Below, in pieces: positions 1-9,223 of a stretch of DNA of 64,000 bases. Position numbers and translations under genes: made by a program. Under the pieces are notes generated by a model. The model had not been told where the DNA came from. It did no database searches and was given only the letters and a program-made list of their open reading frames with translations. The first letter of the stretch is position 1, and every line of letters starts with the position of its first letter. The stretch is from positions 124,001 to 188,000 of the forward strand of contig NZ_JAUZVY010000004.1 in NCBI RefSeq assembly GCF_030717955.1. Direction: 5' to 3'. This stretch comes from Alkalimonas delamerensis (lineage in GTDB: Bacteria > Pseudomonadota > Gammaproteobacteria > Enterobacterales > Alteromonadaceae).

Positions 1-70
1 CCTGGCTCAGTATCAATTGTGTCGCGCAAGCACTGAGCAGTGCACGGCGGTGCTGCAGGTTGATTTCTAA
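1..70 (+). CDS. 3' end of an unknown gene (partial)
   Basis: An open frame enters from the left edge and stops at TAA 68-70, giving 22 C-terminal residues ending in LQVDF. It converges on the sensor kinase gene that ends at 101, a normal layout for the end of a real gene. The fragment is too short to name, and chance openness of this length is quite possible. Confidence 0.3.
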   Translation, partial: LAQYQLCRASTEQCTAVLQVDF

Positions 71-100
71 ATCTGACCGAGGCAGTCCCTTAGCAACCAG

Positions 101-3100
101 TTAAGCGGACTGCATCAACGCAGCCAGCGCCTCGCAGTCTTCTGCTGTGATGTGCTGGCCTTTTTTTTGCTGCTGCTCCAAACGAGCAGCGCACTGACTA
201 ATAGCAGCCAGCCCAAAGCTGCCGGCAGTGCCTTTGATCCGATGCAGCAACCCCAGAATCTGGGCCTCATCTTGCTTGGCCACAAAGGCTTGCAATTGCT
301 GCAACTGTGCTGGCAGCTGCTGCAGGTAGCTTTGTTTTAGCGCCTCAATCCGCTTGATTGTAGCCTGGGCCTTGTCTGGCTTTGCCTCCACCTTCGGCTG
401 CCCCTGCAGATACTGTTGAACCATCTGATACAACTCAGGTGGGTCAATCGGCTTAGTCAACACTTCATTGCAACCGGCTTGCAAAAACACCGCTTTATCT
501 TCCGGCAGTACATCGGCGGTCAATGCCAAAATCGGCAACTGCAGACCAACCTGTCGCAATCGCCGGGTGGCTTCAGCGCCATCTAAAACAGGCATATTCA
601 TGTCCATTAAGATTAGGTCATACCGCTGCTGCTGGGCCAGCTGCGTAGCTTGCTCGCCATTTTCAGCCTGGGTCACGGTTAAACCACTTTGCTCAAGCAA
701 GTCCGCCACCAGCAACCGAATATCCGCCACATCATCGACCACCAGCACCTGCCCTTGCAGTACTGGCACTTGCCAAGAGAGTGGCTGCAAGGACTGCTGT
801 TTAGCCAGCTGCTCAGCTTCAGGCTCCACCAGGGGCAACTCCAACCGGAAATGACTGCCCTGCCCTAACGAACTGCTGACCGACAATTCGCCTTGCATCA
901 ATTCCGCCAGCTGATAACTAATGTGCAACCCAAGGCCGGTTCCACCGTATTTGCGGCTGGTGCCCGAGTCTGCTTGCTCGAAAGCCGAGAAAATCTTCTC
1001 CAGCTGCTCCATGCTCATGCCGATGCCGGTGTCGCTCACTTCCACCAGCAAGCGGTGAGCCGATAATCTGGATGCTCGCAGCACCACCTTACCCTGCTCG
1101 GTAAATTTAATGGCATTGCTTAATAAGTTCAGCAGAATTTGACGCACCCGCTGTGGGTCCAACAGCAGCCAAGCTGGAATATCGTCCGCAATAACGACTT
1201 CCAACTGCAGCTTTTTACTTTTGGCCAGTTTGTTGACATCACTGCACAAATCCTGCAGCAAAGCTGCCAATGCCACCGGCTGTCGCACCATGGTCAACTT
1301 GCCTTCTTCCAGCTTGGCAGCATCCAAAATGTCGTTAACGACATCCAGCAAATAGCGGCTGTTGCGGGCGATCACCTGCAGCTGATCGTGTTGCGAAGAT
1401 TCCTGCTTTTGCTGACGCAGCAACTGCTCGGTATAACCGATGATGGCGGTTAAAGGGGTGCGTAGTTCATGACTCATGGTGGCCAGAAAGCGGGATTTCA
1501 CCTCTGCCAGTTCGGTCGCTCTGTCCCGCTCGGTTTGCAGCTCCTCGGTACGTTGTCTGACCCGTTGCTCCAGACTGCTATTCAGCTCTTCCAGCCGGCT
1601 GCCAGCCTGATGCAAGCGCACCACCATGGCATTGTAGGCCTCAAACAATTGTTGCACTTCAAGCCCTGATACGCGATCCGACAGGTCGCAAAATGGAGCT
1701 TGCTGTTGCAGTTCCAACCGCTGAATGGACTGTATCAGTTGCTTTAAAGGCCGGGTATAGAGCCGAACCACATAAAAAGAGCTGCGATTAAGCAGCCACA
1801 AAGCCAGAATAGCCAGCAAAATCACCATCAAAGTCAGCACGTTGTACCCCAGCAATACCGAGTCCAACCGATACTGCAGCAGCAACAGCCAGCCATCATC
1901 GGTTTGATGCTGGCGGATAAAGCTGCGGCCTGGCTGGTTCAACTGAATGCCGCCATCTGGGCTGAGCCAGGACGAAGCAAACACCAGTTTACCGGGCAAC
2001 AAGTCGGCTCCGATACGGAAGGAGCGGCCATAGGCCTCGGATGATGGCACCGACCAAATCAACTGGTCCTGATTATCCAGTAGCACAGCGCGCATATTCG
2101 GGCTGGCTTCAGCTGGCTGCAACTGTTGGATTAAAGAGGACAACAACACAGAGGCTTGCACAATGCCCCGGAATTCTTGCTGCACGCTCAGCATCGGCGC
2201 ACTCACTGCAAATAGCAGGTCATGCCCCAATCCCCGCCCGACATAGGCATCGCTGACATAACTGCCTACAGGTTTGAGCTTTAGCTGCTGAAAGTAGGCA
2301 CGATCAGCCACATTCACCGGCCCTTGTAACTGTTCACCGGTTCGGATGCGGTAGTCAGTCACATCGCCAACAACATCCACAATAGCTGTTGAAATAAAAT
2401 GCGGCTGCATGGCCAGCAAATCAGTTAACACTCCCGCATCCGGCTGCCGGCTGTAACTCAGTGCTGCTTGTTTCACGGCAGCCCGAAACTGCTGCAATTG
2501 ATTGGCACTGTAATTAAGAAAGTGCTGCTCCAGCCGAATCAACTGTTCATGGCGTTTGCTCAGATCCCAGATCACATAGGCGTGCAAGGCTGCCAAAATC
2601 AGTACCAGCGCAGGTACTGCCGAAAACACTGTAATGCGGCCAGCCAATTGCTCTGCTAACGGCTGATGCTGACTTTGACCTTTGCCGATGGCCACATTCA
2701 GAATCATTTTGCTGCCAAAGAGGTTGAGCACCCCTCCCAGAGCCAGCACCCCACTGATCAACAGGGCAAATCCAATACCTGCGCCAAGCCAAAGTTGATA
2801 CAACACAACCGCAGCAGCAAGCAAAGGCCAGCAACACAGGTAAAGGTGGCCGATTTTTTGTTGACCAAGCCGCCAGGCTAAAAACACCAGACAAAATTCG
2901 GCCAGGCTCAGCCACCAAAGCCAGGCCCCCAAAAATGGTAGCGTGACTACAGCGAAACAAGCCAGCCCCCAAGCTGGTCCCAATCGGAGCAATAGCACCA
3001 AAAATGCCGTATTGCCCAACAACAAGGGAGCCAGCAATGGCAGTTGCAACACCAGCAGATTGATCAGCGCACCCAGCAGGCTGACATAGCTCCATAGCCA

Positions 3101-3157
3101 AAGCCTTCTGCGACTAAAGCGGAAAAAGTGACTGGGTGTTGGGTAAGGGCTCAACAA
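101..3157 (-). CDS. Hybrid sensor histidine kinase (membrane sensor, HAMP, HisKA, HATPase, REC, Hpt)
   Basis: This 1018-residue protein carries a whole phosphorelay. Several hydrophobic segments fill the first ~195 residues. An extracytoplasmic region of ~230 residues follows, resembling a Cache/PDC sensor domain, then another membrane segment and a HAMP-like linker. The HisKA box has SHELRTPL with the phospho-accepting His, followed by a HATPase domain with GTGLGL. A receiver domain has DD near its start and the acceptor Asp in LILMDMNMP. The C-terminus is an Hpt domain with HRIKGTAGSFG. No separate output regulator lies beside it. It is 93 bp downstream of the aga transporter gene on the same strand, so co-transcription is possible but unproven. 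The ligand is unknown. Confidence 0.93.
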   Translation of the reverse strand: MLSPYPTPSHFFRFSRRRLWLWSYVSLLGALINLLVLQLPLLAPLLLGNTAFLVLLLRLGPAWGLACFAVVTLPFLGAWLWWLSLAEFCLVFLAWRLGQQKIGHLYLCCWPLLAAAVVLYQLWLGAGIGFALLISGVLALGGVLNLFGSKMILNVAIGKGQSQHQPLAEQLAGRITVFSAVPALVLILAALHAYVIWDLSKRHEQLIRLEQHFLNYSANQLQQFRAAVKQAALSYSRQPDAGVLTDLLAMQPHFISTAIVDVVGDVTDYRIRTGEQLQGPVNVADRAYFQQLKLKPVGSYVSDAYVGRGLGHDLLFAVSAPMLSVQQEFRGIVQASVLLSSLIQQLQPAEASPNMRAVLLDNQDQLIWSVPSSEAYGRSFRIGADLLPGKLVFASSWLSPDGGIQLNQPGRSFIRQHQTDDGWLLLLQYRLDSVLLGYNVLTLMVILLAILALWLLNRSSFYVVRLYTRPLKQLIQSIQRLELQQQAPFCDLSDRVSGLEVQQLFEAYNAMVVRLHQAGSRLEELNSSLEQRVRQRTEELQTERDRATELAEVKSRFLATMSHELRTPLTAIIGYTEQLLRQQKQESSQHDQLQVIARNSRYLLDVVNDILDAAKLEEGKLTMVRQPVALAALLQDLCSDVNKLAKSKKLQLEVVIADDIPAWLLLDPQRVRQILLNLLSNAIKFTEQGKVVLRASRLSAHRLLVEVSDTGIGMSMEQLEKIFSAFEQADSGTSRKYGGTGLGLHISYQLAELMQGELSVSSSLGQGSHFRLELPLVEPEAEQLAKQQSLQPLSWQVPVLQGQVLVVDDVADIRLLVADLLEQSGLTVTQAENGEQATQLAQQQRYDLILMDMNMPVLDGAEATRRLRQVGLQLPILALTADVLPEDKAVFLQAGCNEVLTKPIDPPELYQMVQQYLQGQPKVEAKPDKAQATIKRIEALKQSYLQQLPAQLQQLQAFVAKQDEAQILGLLHRIKGTAGSFGLAAISQCAARLEQQQKKGQHITAEDCEALAALMQSA

Positions 3158-3250
3158 GCGGCTTCCTCTGCAAGCAATTCAAATCTACCCCAGAGTATAG
3201 CCGCTTTGGTTGAGTTGCGAAGGAGCAAGTTGTTTCTACTCAGTGGTTTA

Positions 3251-4618
3251 TCACCACTGTTTGATTTTATGGCCTTTGACGGCGTAAAACAGGATAAAGG
3301 CATAGCAAGGCAACAGCATCCAGTAAGCCGATTGGCTGTTGCCGCTGCTGTGTGCCAGATAGCCATAGACCAGCGGTAATAAAGCGCCGCCGGCAATGCC
3401 CATAATCAGCAAGGCTGAGCCAGTCGCCGTTAAACGTCCCAGGCCTTGCAACGCCAACGGCCAGACCGCAGGCCAAACCAAAGCATTGGCAAATCCAAGC
3501 AAGGCGACAAAGAGCACCGAGTCCGGCACCGCCGGTATGCCAACCAGGCTCAGTGTCCAATCCGATAACACGGATTGCTCCGTGGAACTGAGCAGAATAC
3601 CAAGCGTAAAGACCAGACCTGCCAGCGCCGAGCCCAACAAAGCCGAAGATTGCGATAAATAGCGCGGGATCAACAGCACCCCAAGCAGATAACCCGCCAC
3701 CATAAACGCCATGGTGTAGGAGGTCAGCACGCCAAAATGCGCCACACCCAGCCCCTGACCATAAAGCCCAATGCTGTCACCGGCGATGACTTCCACCCCA
3801 ACGTAAAAGAACAAGGCAATAAACCCCAGCACCAGTTGCGGGTGACGCCAAATCGCCCGCCAATCCGATTCCATCGATTTTGTAGTCATAGCCGCTTGCT
3901 CGGTTTCTGCCACCAGGGTGGTCACCGCATCCGCAGCAGGCTCGGGCTCGGATAAATCCGGCTCCGGCAAGCGGGAAAAGTGCACAAAGGCCATTAACCC
4001 CAGCAAGGCCGCCGTCATGTACAAATAGGGCACCACCAGACGATTTGACAGGGCTTGCAGCTCTATCGCTTGCTGCTCGGGTGTCAGCAAGGCCATGGCT
4101 TCTTCGGTGTACTGCTCCATCCCGGTCAGGATCCAGGCGGCAAAGATTAAAGGTACAATGAAGCCGGCCCCTTTGTTGACAATGCCCATAATGCTGATGC
4201 GCATGGCTGCACTTTCACGTGGGCCAATGCAAACAATGTAGGGGTTGGCAGCCGTCTGCAAAATGGTCAGACCTGTCCCCAGTACAAAGAGCGCCAGCAA
4301 AAAGAACGCATAATGGGCGCTTTGTGCCGCTGGGATAAACAACACAGAGCCCAGCACCATGATGCCAAGACCAATGGTCATGCCATGCTTATAACCGAAG
4401 CGGTTTAGCAGCACCGACATAGGCAGCGCCATCACCACGTAGGCTATGTAAAAAGCAAAAGCGACCAGCAACGCCTGAAACTCATTCAGCTCACAGACAA
4501 TTTTTAAAAATGGGATAAGAGCACCGTTCAGCCAGGTCACAAAGCCAAACACAAAAAACAAAATACCAATCAACAGCATCGGAAAGAAGCTGCTCTGTTG
4601 CTTAAAGCTCGTTGTCAT
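3251..4618 (-). CDS. agaP: MFS permease for N-acetylgalactosamine (AgaP/NagP, FucP-like)
   Basis: The 455-residue inner-membrane protein has about twelve hydrophobic segments and the FucP/GluP/NagP type start (FVFGFVTWLNGALIPFLK, residues ~20-37). Members of this group import fucose, glucose or amino sugars by proton symport. It is the last gene of the aga cluster, and its start overlaps the end of agaA by 4 bp (ATGA), which implies translational coupling. In Shewanella-type aga loci such a permease brings GalNAc into the cytoplasm unphosphorylated, which fits the ROK kinase upstream. The symbol rests on this neighbourhood, because the sequence alone could equally be a GlcNAc permease (NagP). 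Confidence 0.85.
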   Translation of the reverse strand: MTTSFKQQSSFFPMLLIGILFFVFGFVTWLNGALIPFLKIVCELNEFQALLVAFAFYIAYVVMALPMSVLLNRFGYKHGMTIGLGIMVLGSVLFIPAAQSAHYAFFLLALFVLGTGLTILQTAANPYIVCIGPRESAAMRISIMGIVNKGAGFIVPLIFAAWILTGMEQYTEEAMALLTPEQQAIELQALSNRLVVPYLYMTAALLGLMAFVHFSRLPEPDLSEPEPAADAVTTLVAETEQAAMTTKSMESDWRAIWRHPQLVLGFIALFFYVGVEVIAGDSIGLYGQGLGVAHFGVLTSYTMAFMVAGYLLGVLLIPRYLSQSSALLGSALAGLVFTLGILLSSTEQSVLSDWTLSLVGIPAVPDSVLFVALLGFANALVWPAVWPLALQGLGRLTATGSALLIMGIAGGALLPLVYGYLAHSSGNSQSAYWMLLPCYAFILFYAVKGHKIKQW

Positions 4619-5784
4619 AACGCTACCTTCGATTGTGGATCCAGATAAAATGGCCGACCGGCGACCCAGCTTTGTCGAACTTGCTGCGAGTCGTCCAGCC
4701 AGACCATATCGGCCTGTTTACCCGGTGCCAGACGACCCAACCGGTCGGCACAACCCAGAAAATCAGCCGGGAAGGCCGACGCCATTTCCAGGGCTTCGGC
4801 CAGGCCAACACCCAGTTGCTGACTGGCTTGTTGCACTGCGGTGATCATGTCCAGCACCGAGCCCGCCAATGAGCCGCTTGGATCGGTCAAACGGCTGCCC
4901 TGGCGCACCACCTGCCCATCAAAGAAATCAAACTGTGTTTGCTCGGTACCAACAGGTGACATGGCATCGGTGACCAAAAACAGTTTTCCTTTTGGCTTGG
5001 CCTGATAAGCCAGCAAAGCGGCAAGCGGATGCAAATGGTGACCATCCAGAATAATGCCACACCAACTACGCCTGTCGGTCAAAGCGGCCCCCACCATGCC
5101 TGGCTCGCGCGATGTCAGTGGCGACATGCCGTTGTACAAATGGGTGAAGCCTGTAGCTCCGGCATTCAGCGCCGCTTGCACTGTGGCGGCATCGGCATTG
5201 GAGTGGCCTAAACAAACCCGGACATCCTCCGCAACCAGCTCGGCTATGAGCTCCGGGGCGACCCTTTCCGGGGCCAATGTCACCACCTTGATGCCTAAAT
5301 CTTTGCGCTGGTACAAATTCCACTCCGCATCCGTCAGCGAGCGAATATGAGCTGGCGTGTGCACCCCTTTTTTCGCCAGAGACAAATGAGGGCCTTCGAA
5401 GTGAATGCCCAGCACGCCGGGCTCTTTGGCGGCAAGTGCAGCTGCAACAGTGTCGGCAGCCTGCTGCATTACCGTTACCGAGTCGGTGATGACCGTTGGC
5501 AAGATGCCGGTGCTGCCAAAACGGGCGTGGGCACTCAGCATTTGCCGCAACCCCGTCGGAGTCGGTTGCTGATTAAACAAGACGCCGCCGCCGCCATTGA
5601 CCTGAACATCAATCAAACCTGGCACCAAGGAGCCTTCCGACAGGCGGTGCAGGGGCCAATCCGCCCGAGGCTCGGCCTGAATGCCGACAATGCAGCCATC
5701 GGCAATCTGCAGGTAGTGCTGGTAGCGCCAGCCTTCCGGGGTGAGCACTCTGGGCGCCAGGATCTGGTAAGGATCAGTGTTCAT
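4615..5784 (-). CDS. agaA: N-acetylgalactosamine-6-phosphate deacetylase (amidohydrolase)
   Basis: The 389-residue cytoplasmic metallo-enzyme of the NagA/AgaA family removes acetate from GalNAc-6-P (or GlcNAc-6-P). It has the amidohydrolase strand PGLIDVQVNG (residues 55-64), the metal-binding glutamate in HFEGPHL (E130), LGHSNA and GATGFTHLYN in the middle, and a catalytic Asp in VTDAMSP. Length matches the family. Its start overlaps the agaK end by 11 bp and its end overlaps agaP by 4 bp. The assignment to galactosamine over glucosamine comes from the neighbours AgaS and AgaZ. Confidence 0.9.
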   Translation of the reverse strand: MNTDPYQILAPRVLTPEGWRYQHYLQIADGCIVGIQAEPRADWPLHRLSEGSLVPGLIDVQVNGGGGVLFNQQPTPTGLRQMLSAHARFGSTGILPTVITDSVTVMQQAADTVAAALAAKEPGVLGIHFEGPHLSLAKKGVHTPAHIRSLTDAEWNLYQRKDLGIKVVTLAPERVAPELIAELVAEDVRVCLGHSNADAATVQAALNAGATGFTHLYNGMSPLTSREPGMVGAALTDRRSWCGIILDGHHLHPLAALLAYQAKPKGKLFLVTDAMSPVGTEQTQFDFFDGQVVRQGSRLTDPSGSLAGSVLDMITAVQQASQQLGVGLAEALEMASAFPADFLGCADRLGRLAPGKQADMVWLDDSQQVRQSWVAGRPFYLDPQSKVAL

Positions 5785-6688
5785 ACAAAGCTCCGGCTAA
5801 AGCTGCGCCACGCTTGCCACTGGCCGCACCGGCAGCAGCTGCCCGAATAGGCGGTACTTGCAAGCCTGCAAACAGGTGTGGCCGCACCGCGGCAGGTGCG
5901 GCTGCAATAATTTCGGCAATATCGGATAAGCCCCCGCCCAGCACAATGACATCGGGATCGTAGGCCAGAATTTGCGCCGCCAACACGGCGCCCAGCGCGT
6001 CCATATAGACAGCAAAGGTGGCTTGCGCTGCGGCTTCACCGGCACGGTAAGCGTCCAGCCATTGGTAGGTGCTGGCTTCGTTGCCCTGCAGATGCTGGTA
6101 CAATCGTTCCAGGCCCCGGCCTGAGACATAGGTTTCTGCGCAGCCGAGCAAACCGCAACCACAGCGGAACAGCGGCAGTTGGTGCTGCTGGATCACCCGG
6201 GCAGCCAGGCTTTGATGACCAAACTCCCCCACCAGTTGCTGGGCTCCCTGCTGCAACTGACCATCGGCGTAGAAACCACCGCCACAGCCGGTTCCAAGAA
6301 TCACCCCCAGCACCCGGTTAAAGTCTTGACCCGCGCCCAGCCGGGCTTCGGATAAAACGAAGCTGCGGCAATCATTCTCGATCACCACAGGGCGTGTTAG
6401 CAGCGCTTGCAAGTCGGCTGCCACGGGTTGTTGGTTCAAACAAGGCAGGTTGCTGGAAATCACCAGCCCCTGCGTATCGCTGATGCCGGGCAAAGCAATG
6501 CCCAGCATGCCGTGCTGGCCACTCCACTGATCTGCCTGCGCGACCAGTTGCTGCACTTGCTGCAAAAATTCCGGGTAATCGCCCCCTGGGGTCGATACAC
6601 GCCATTCATGCAGCAAGGTCCAGTTTGCATCGTAGATGGCCATCTCCATTTTGGTGCCACCGATGTCCAGTCCATAATACACGGCCAT
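5774..6688 (-). CDS. agaK: ROK-family N-acetylgalactosamine kinase
   Basis: The 304-residue cytoplasmic sugar kinase is predicted to make GalNAc-6-phosphate. The ROK fold shows in DIGGTK (residues 8-13), the catalytic Asp106 in ENDC, the glycine loop LGTGCGGGF (~131-139), and the zinc motif CGCGLLGC (176-183). I start it at the ATG at 6688, where MAVYYGLDIGG matches ROK N-termini. The longer upstream frame has no family resemblance and runs into agaS. Only 5 bp separate it from agaS. It supplies the phosphorylation step needed when the sugar enters by a permease instead of a PTS. Confidence 0.9.
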   Translation of the reverse strand: MAVYYGLDIGGTKMEMAIYDANWTLLHEWRVSTPGGDYPEFLQQVQQLVAQADQWSGQHGMLGIALPGISDTQGLVISSNLPCLNQQPVAADLQALLTRPVVIENDCRSFVLSEARLGAGQDFNRVLGVILGTGCGGGFYADGQLQQGAQQLVGEFGHQSLAARVIQQHQLPLFRCGCGLLGCAETYVSGRGLERLYQHLQGNEASTYQWLDAYRAGEAAAQATFAVYMDALGAVLAAQILAYDPDVIVLGGGLSDIAEIIAAAPAAVRPHLFAGLQVPPIRAAAAGAASGKRGAALAGALYEH

Positions 6689-6693
6689 GGTCT

Positions 6694-7848
6694 TTACCCC
6701 GTACCCAGCGGATAAATGGTGACGCCCTGCACCACCCGATTCACCAAACCGGACGGGCATGGGTTGTCCGGGGAGACGCCCAGCTCCAGCGCTTTGAAAA
6801 ATGCCAGCAGCTGACCACAAAGCGCGTACGGAAAACACAACCAGATGTCGTCGGCTGCTTGATAATCAGCCACCAAATACTGCGAAGCCAACTGCACCGA
6901 GATGGCTTGCTCATCCTGAGTCAGCTCCTGATGCATATCGAGATCATAGCGTCGACTGTAGGGCTGAAAGGCGTCCAGCAGCAGCAGCTGAGTACGGCTA
7001 TTTACCAGGGACTTGGGCCCATGGCGAAAACCCAGAGCCGTGTCGTAGAAGCTCGGGATTTTACCCGCGGTCAGCTCCAGATACTTCAGCGCCAACTCAC
7101 GTGCTACCGCTTGCAGCGGACCCGAGCCAAGAAACACCATCCGCTCACAAGGTTGCGCTGACAGTGTTTTTAGTTGCGCCACCCGTTGCTCCAACAACTG
7201 CTGGCAGCAGTCAATCATCCGTCTGGCCTCTGAGGGGGCGGCACCGAACAACAACAAGGTGGCCAGCAACATACAGCTATAACTGCTGGTCATGGCAAAG
7301 CTTTGATCATTGGCTTCAGGCGGCATTAACCATAGCCGGCTGGCCGGATCGGCCTGCGCCATCAACGCCAATTTGCCTTCGGCATTGCAGCTAAGCACCA
7401 GATGATGGCTGCCCGGGTGCAACTGCCTGACCAATTCAGCAGCAGCCACACTTTCCGGGCTGTTGCCAGAGCGGCCATAGGAAATCAGCAATACCGAGCT
7501 ATCCCCGGCCAGGTAGAGCTCAGGATGGCTGACCAGATCGGTGGTAGCGATGGCGTCTACCCGATGCCGGCTGCCCAGTTGCTGTTGCAGATAAGGCGCC
7601 AGTGCCTGCCCAATGAAGGCCGAAGTGCCTGCCCCGGTCAGAATAATGCGCATGCCAGCCTGCTGCTCCAACTGCTGCCACCAGGCCGTTAAACCAAAAT
7701 GCTCTTGAGCCACCTCGTGCAGCAGCTGTTGCCATAAAGCGGGTTGCTGGTTGATTTCAGTGGCCGTAGCAGTCGCGCCAGCTCGTCGCAACTCGGCGGC
7801 AGTGAGGCCTAGGCAGCTGCTCAAATCCCGTTCAAGTATCGTATTCAT
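6694..7848 (-). CDS. agaS: Galactosamine-6-phosphate deaminase/isomerase AgaS (SIS domains)
   Basis: This 384-residue protein has two SIS sugar-phosphate isomerase domains: LTGAGTSAFIGQAL (~70-83) with SYGRSGNSPES (~122-132), and FLGSGPLQAVARELALKYLE (~239-258). It also carries FYDTALGFRHGPKSLV, typical of AgaS. AgaS converts galactosamine-6-P to tagatose-6-P and ammonia. Its gene overlaps agaZ by 4 bp (ATGA) and is 5 bp from agaK, so the four enzyme genes form one tight transcription unit. This gene and agaZ are the main evidence that the locus is for galactosamine instead of glucosamine. Confidence 0.92.
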   Translation of the reverse strand: MNTILERDLSSCLGLTAAELRRAGATATATEINQQPALWQQLLHEVAQEHFGLTAWWQQLEQQAGMRIILTGAGTSAFIGQALAPYLQQQLGSRHRVDAIATTDLVSHPELYLAGDSSVLLISYGRSGNSPESVAAAELVRQLHPGSHHLVLSCNAEGKLALMAQADPASRLWLMPPEANDQSFAMTSSYSCMLLATLLLFGAAPSEARRMIDCCQQLLEQRVAQLKTLSAQPCERMVFLGSGPLQAVARELALKYLELTAGKIPSFYDTALGFRHGPKSLVNSRTQLLLLDAFQPYSRRYDLDMHQELTQDEQAISVQLASQYLVADYQAADDIWLCFPYALCGQLLAFFKALELGVSPDNPCPSGLVNRVVQGVTIYPLGTG

Positions 7849-9146
7849 TGTTGGAGCTCCTGCTGCTGAAAACCACAGGCCTTGGCATAACGCGCCAGCA
7901 CCCGCTGAATATGTCGGATCACCAGCTGCTCTGGGTCTGTTGTCAAGGACTGCACCGATTCAGGCACCGTATGCTGCGGCAGGAACTGGTGCAACAAGGG
8001 CTGGCTAAGCGTACAGCCACGTAAATTGCTAAATAAACGCGCTACCGCCTGTTGCAGCAATGGCTCTGGCCAGTAGTAGCGTATTCGATCACTGTAGCTG
8101 TAGAGTTGCAGCTGCACCAGTTCAGCGCCTTCTGCCCGGTAAAACTTGTGCCAGTGCTGTGGTTTTTCGGCCATCAAAGCCAGGCAGGTGGTGACAAGGG
8201 CCGAGCTTTGCGACGCAGGTATCAACTGCTGTTCCAGCAAAGCCAAAGCAAACAAGGCCTCACGCAGTGCAAAAGTCAGCTGAGGCCCAACCTTTAAAAT
8301 AGCAAAATGCCCCTGCACCAGCGCCCGATACGCCATGCTGCTCTGGTAATCGGTTGAATGGGCTTCAAACACCAGCCCCGGTTCAGCTTGAATAAAAGCG
8401 GTTAAATCATGCGCTTTGTCTGCATCAAAGGCATGCACCTGGCTATTATCGAACTCAACACCGGGTTGCACCACTACGGCAATCACCCGGGACCAAACTT
8501 CTGCAGCCAAACCCGCCGCGGCAAATGCCTGCTTGTGGGCTTGCAGTGTTGCTTTGACGCTCGCAACCGAAGTCGGCGCAATGCCCTGCTCCAGCTCAGC
8601 GACGCCGCCAGGAGGCGGTACTTCGGTGCCGATGACATAACACAAAGACCCAGCTCGCCCCTTAGTTGCCGCGCTTTGCTCTGCCACCTGGCAGAGTTGA
8701 GCGGCCCGATCAGCAATCACCTCGTCGCTTAACACCGCCGGATCATCGGCGCAGGGCATGCTGGTATCCAGGTGGATTTTTTCAAAGCCTGCCGCAACAA
8801 AAGCCGCAATCAACACCTCGGCTTTCGCCATGGCTTGTGCCGCGGGGAGATATTGCCAGCACACCGGCCCCAAATGGTCGCCACCAAAAATCAATTGCTG
8901 CTCGTTAAAACCTACCTCAGTGGCAAGTTGACGGACAAAGGCTATAAAATCAGTGGGTGCCATGCCGGTGTAACCGCCATCCTGATTGACCTGATTGGCT
9001 GTCGCTTCAATCAGCAAGGGGCTTTGGTCCTGCTTCGCTTGCAGCAAAGCCGCTTTCAGTACCAGGGGGTGGGCAGAGCAAACAGAATATAGTCCTCGTT
9101 GCTGACCGGTTTTATTGGCAGCAAGGATGGCGTGCAGTGATTGCAT
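7845..9146 (-). CDS. agaZ: AgaZ/KbaZ/GatZ-family tagatose-1,6-bisphosphate aldolase non-catalytic subunit
   Basis: The 433-residue protein belongs to the GatZ/KbaZ family, shown by GLYSVCSAHPLVLKAAL near the N-terminus, LLIEATANQVNQDGGYTGM, FGGDHLGP and KIHLDTSMPCA. In enterobacteria this subunit stabilises the class II aldolase KbaY/GatY that splits tagatose-1,6-bisphosphate. In some GalNAc reconstructions AgaZ has been listed as a tagatose-6-phosphate kinase, so its exact role is not settled. No KbaY/GatY gene and no separate tagatose kinase is in the window. It follows a terminator-like hairpin 3' of the GH109 gene, so it may have its own promoter or depend on readthrough. Confidence 0.9.
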   Translation of the reverse strand: MQSLHAILAANKTGQQRGLYSVCSAHPLVLKAALLQAKQDQSPLLIEATANQVNQDGGYTGMAPTDFIAFVRQLATEVGFNEQQLIFGGDHLGPVCWQYLPAAQAMAKAEVLIAAFVAAGFEKIHLDTSMPCADDPAVLSDEVIADRAAQLCQVAEQSAATKGRAGSLCYVIGTEVPPPGGVAELEQGIAPTSVASVKATLQAHKQAFAAAGLAAEVWSRVIAVVVQPGVEFDNSQVHAFDADKAHDLTAFIQAEPGLVFEAHSTDYQSSMAYRALVQGHFAILKVGPQLTFALREALFALALLEQQLIPASQSSALVTTCLALMAEKPQHWHKFYRAEGAELVQLQLYSYSDRIRYYWPEPLLQQAVARLFSNLRGCTLSQPLLHQFLPQHTVPESVQSLTTDPEQLVIRHIQRVLARYAKACGFQQQELQQ

Positions 9147-9164
9147 GAGTTCCTCAATCGAATC

Positions 9165-9189
9165 AAAAAAGCCGGGGACTAAGCCCCGG
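9165..9189 (-). terminator. Intrinsic terminator between the GH109 gene and agaZ
   Basis: Reading the minus strand, a stem CCGGGG/CCCCGG with loop CTTAGT is followed by C and six T. It lies ~35 bp past the GH109 stop and just before agaZ, within the apparent operon. It could trim transcription so that the regulator and glycosidase are made at a different level from the catabolic enzymes. Confidence 0.75.
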
Positions 9190-9223
9190 TAAAGGGCAAT
9201 AAATGAACGACTAGCTGTCGGGC

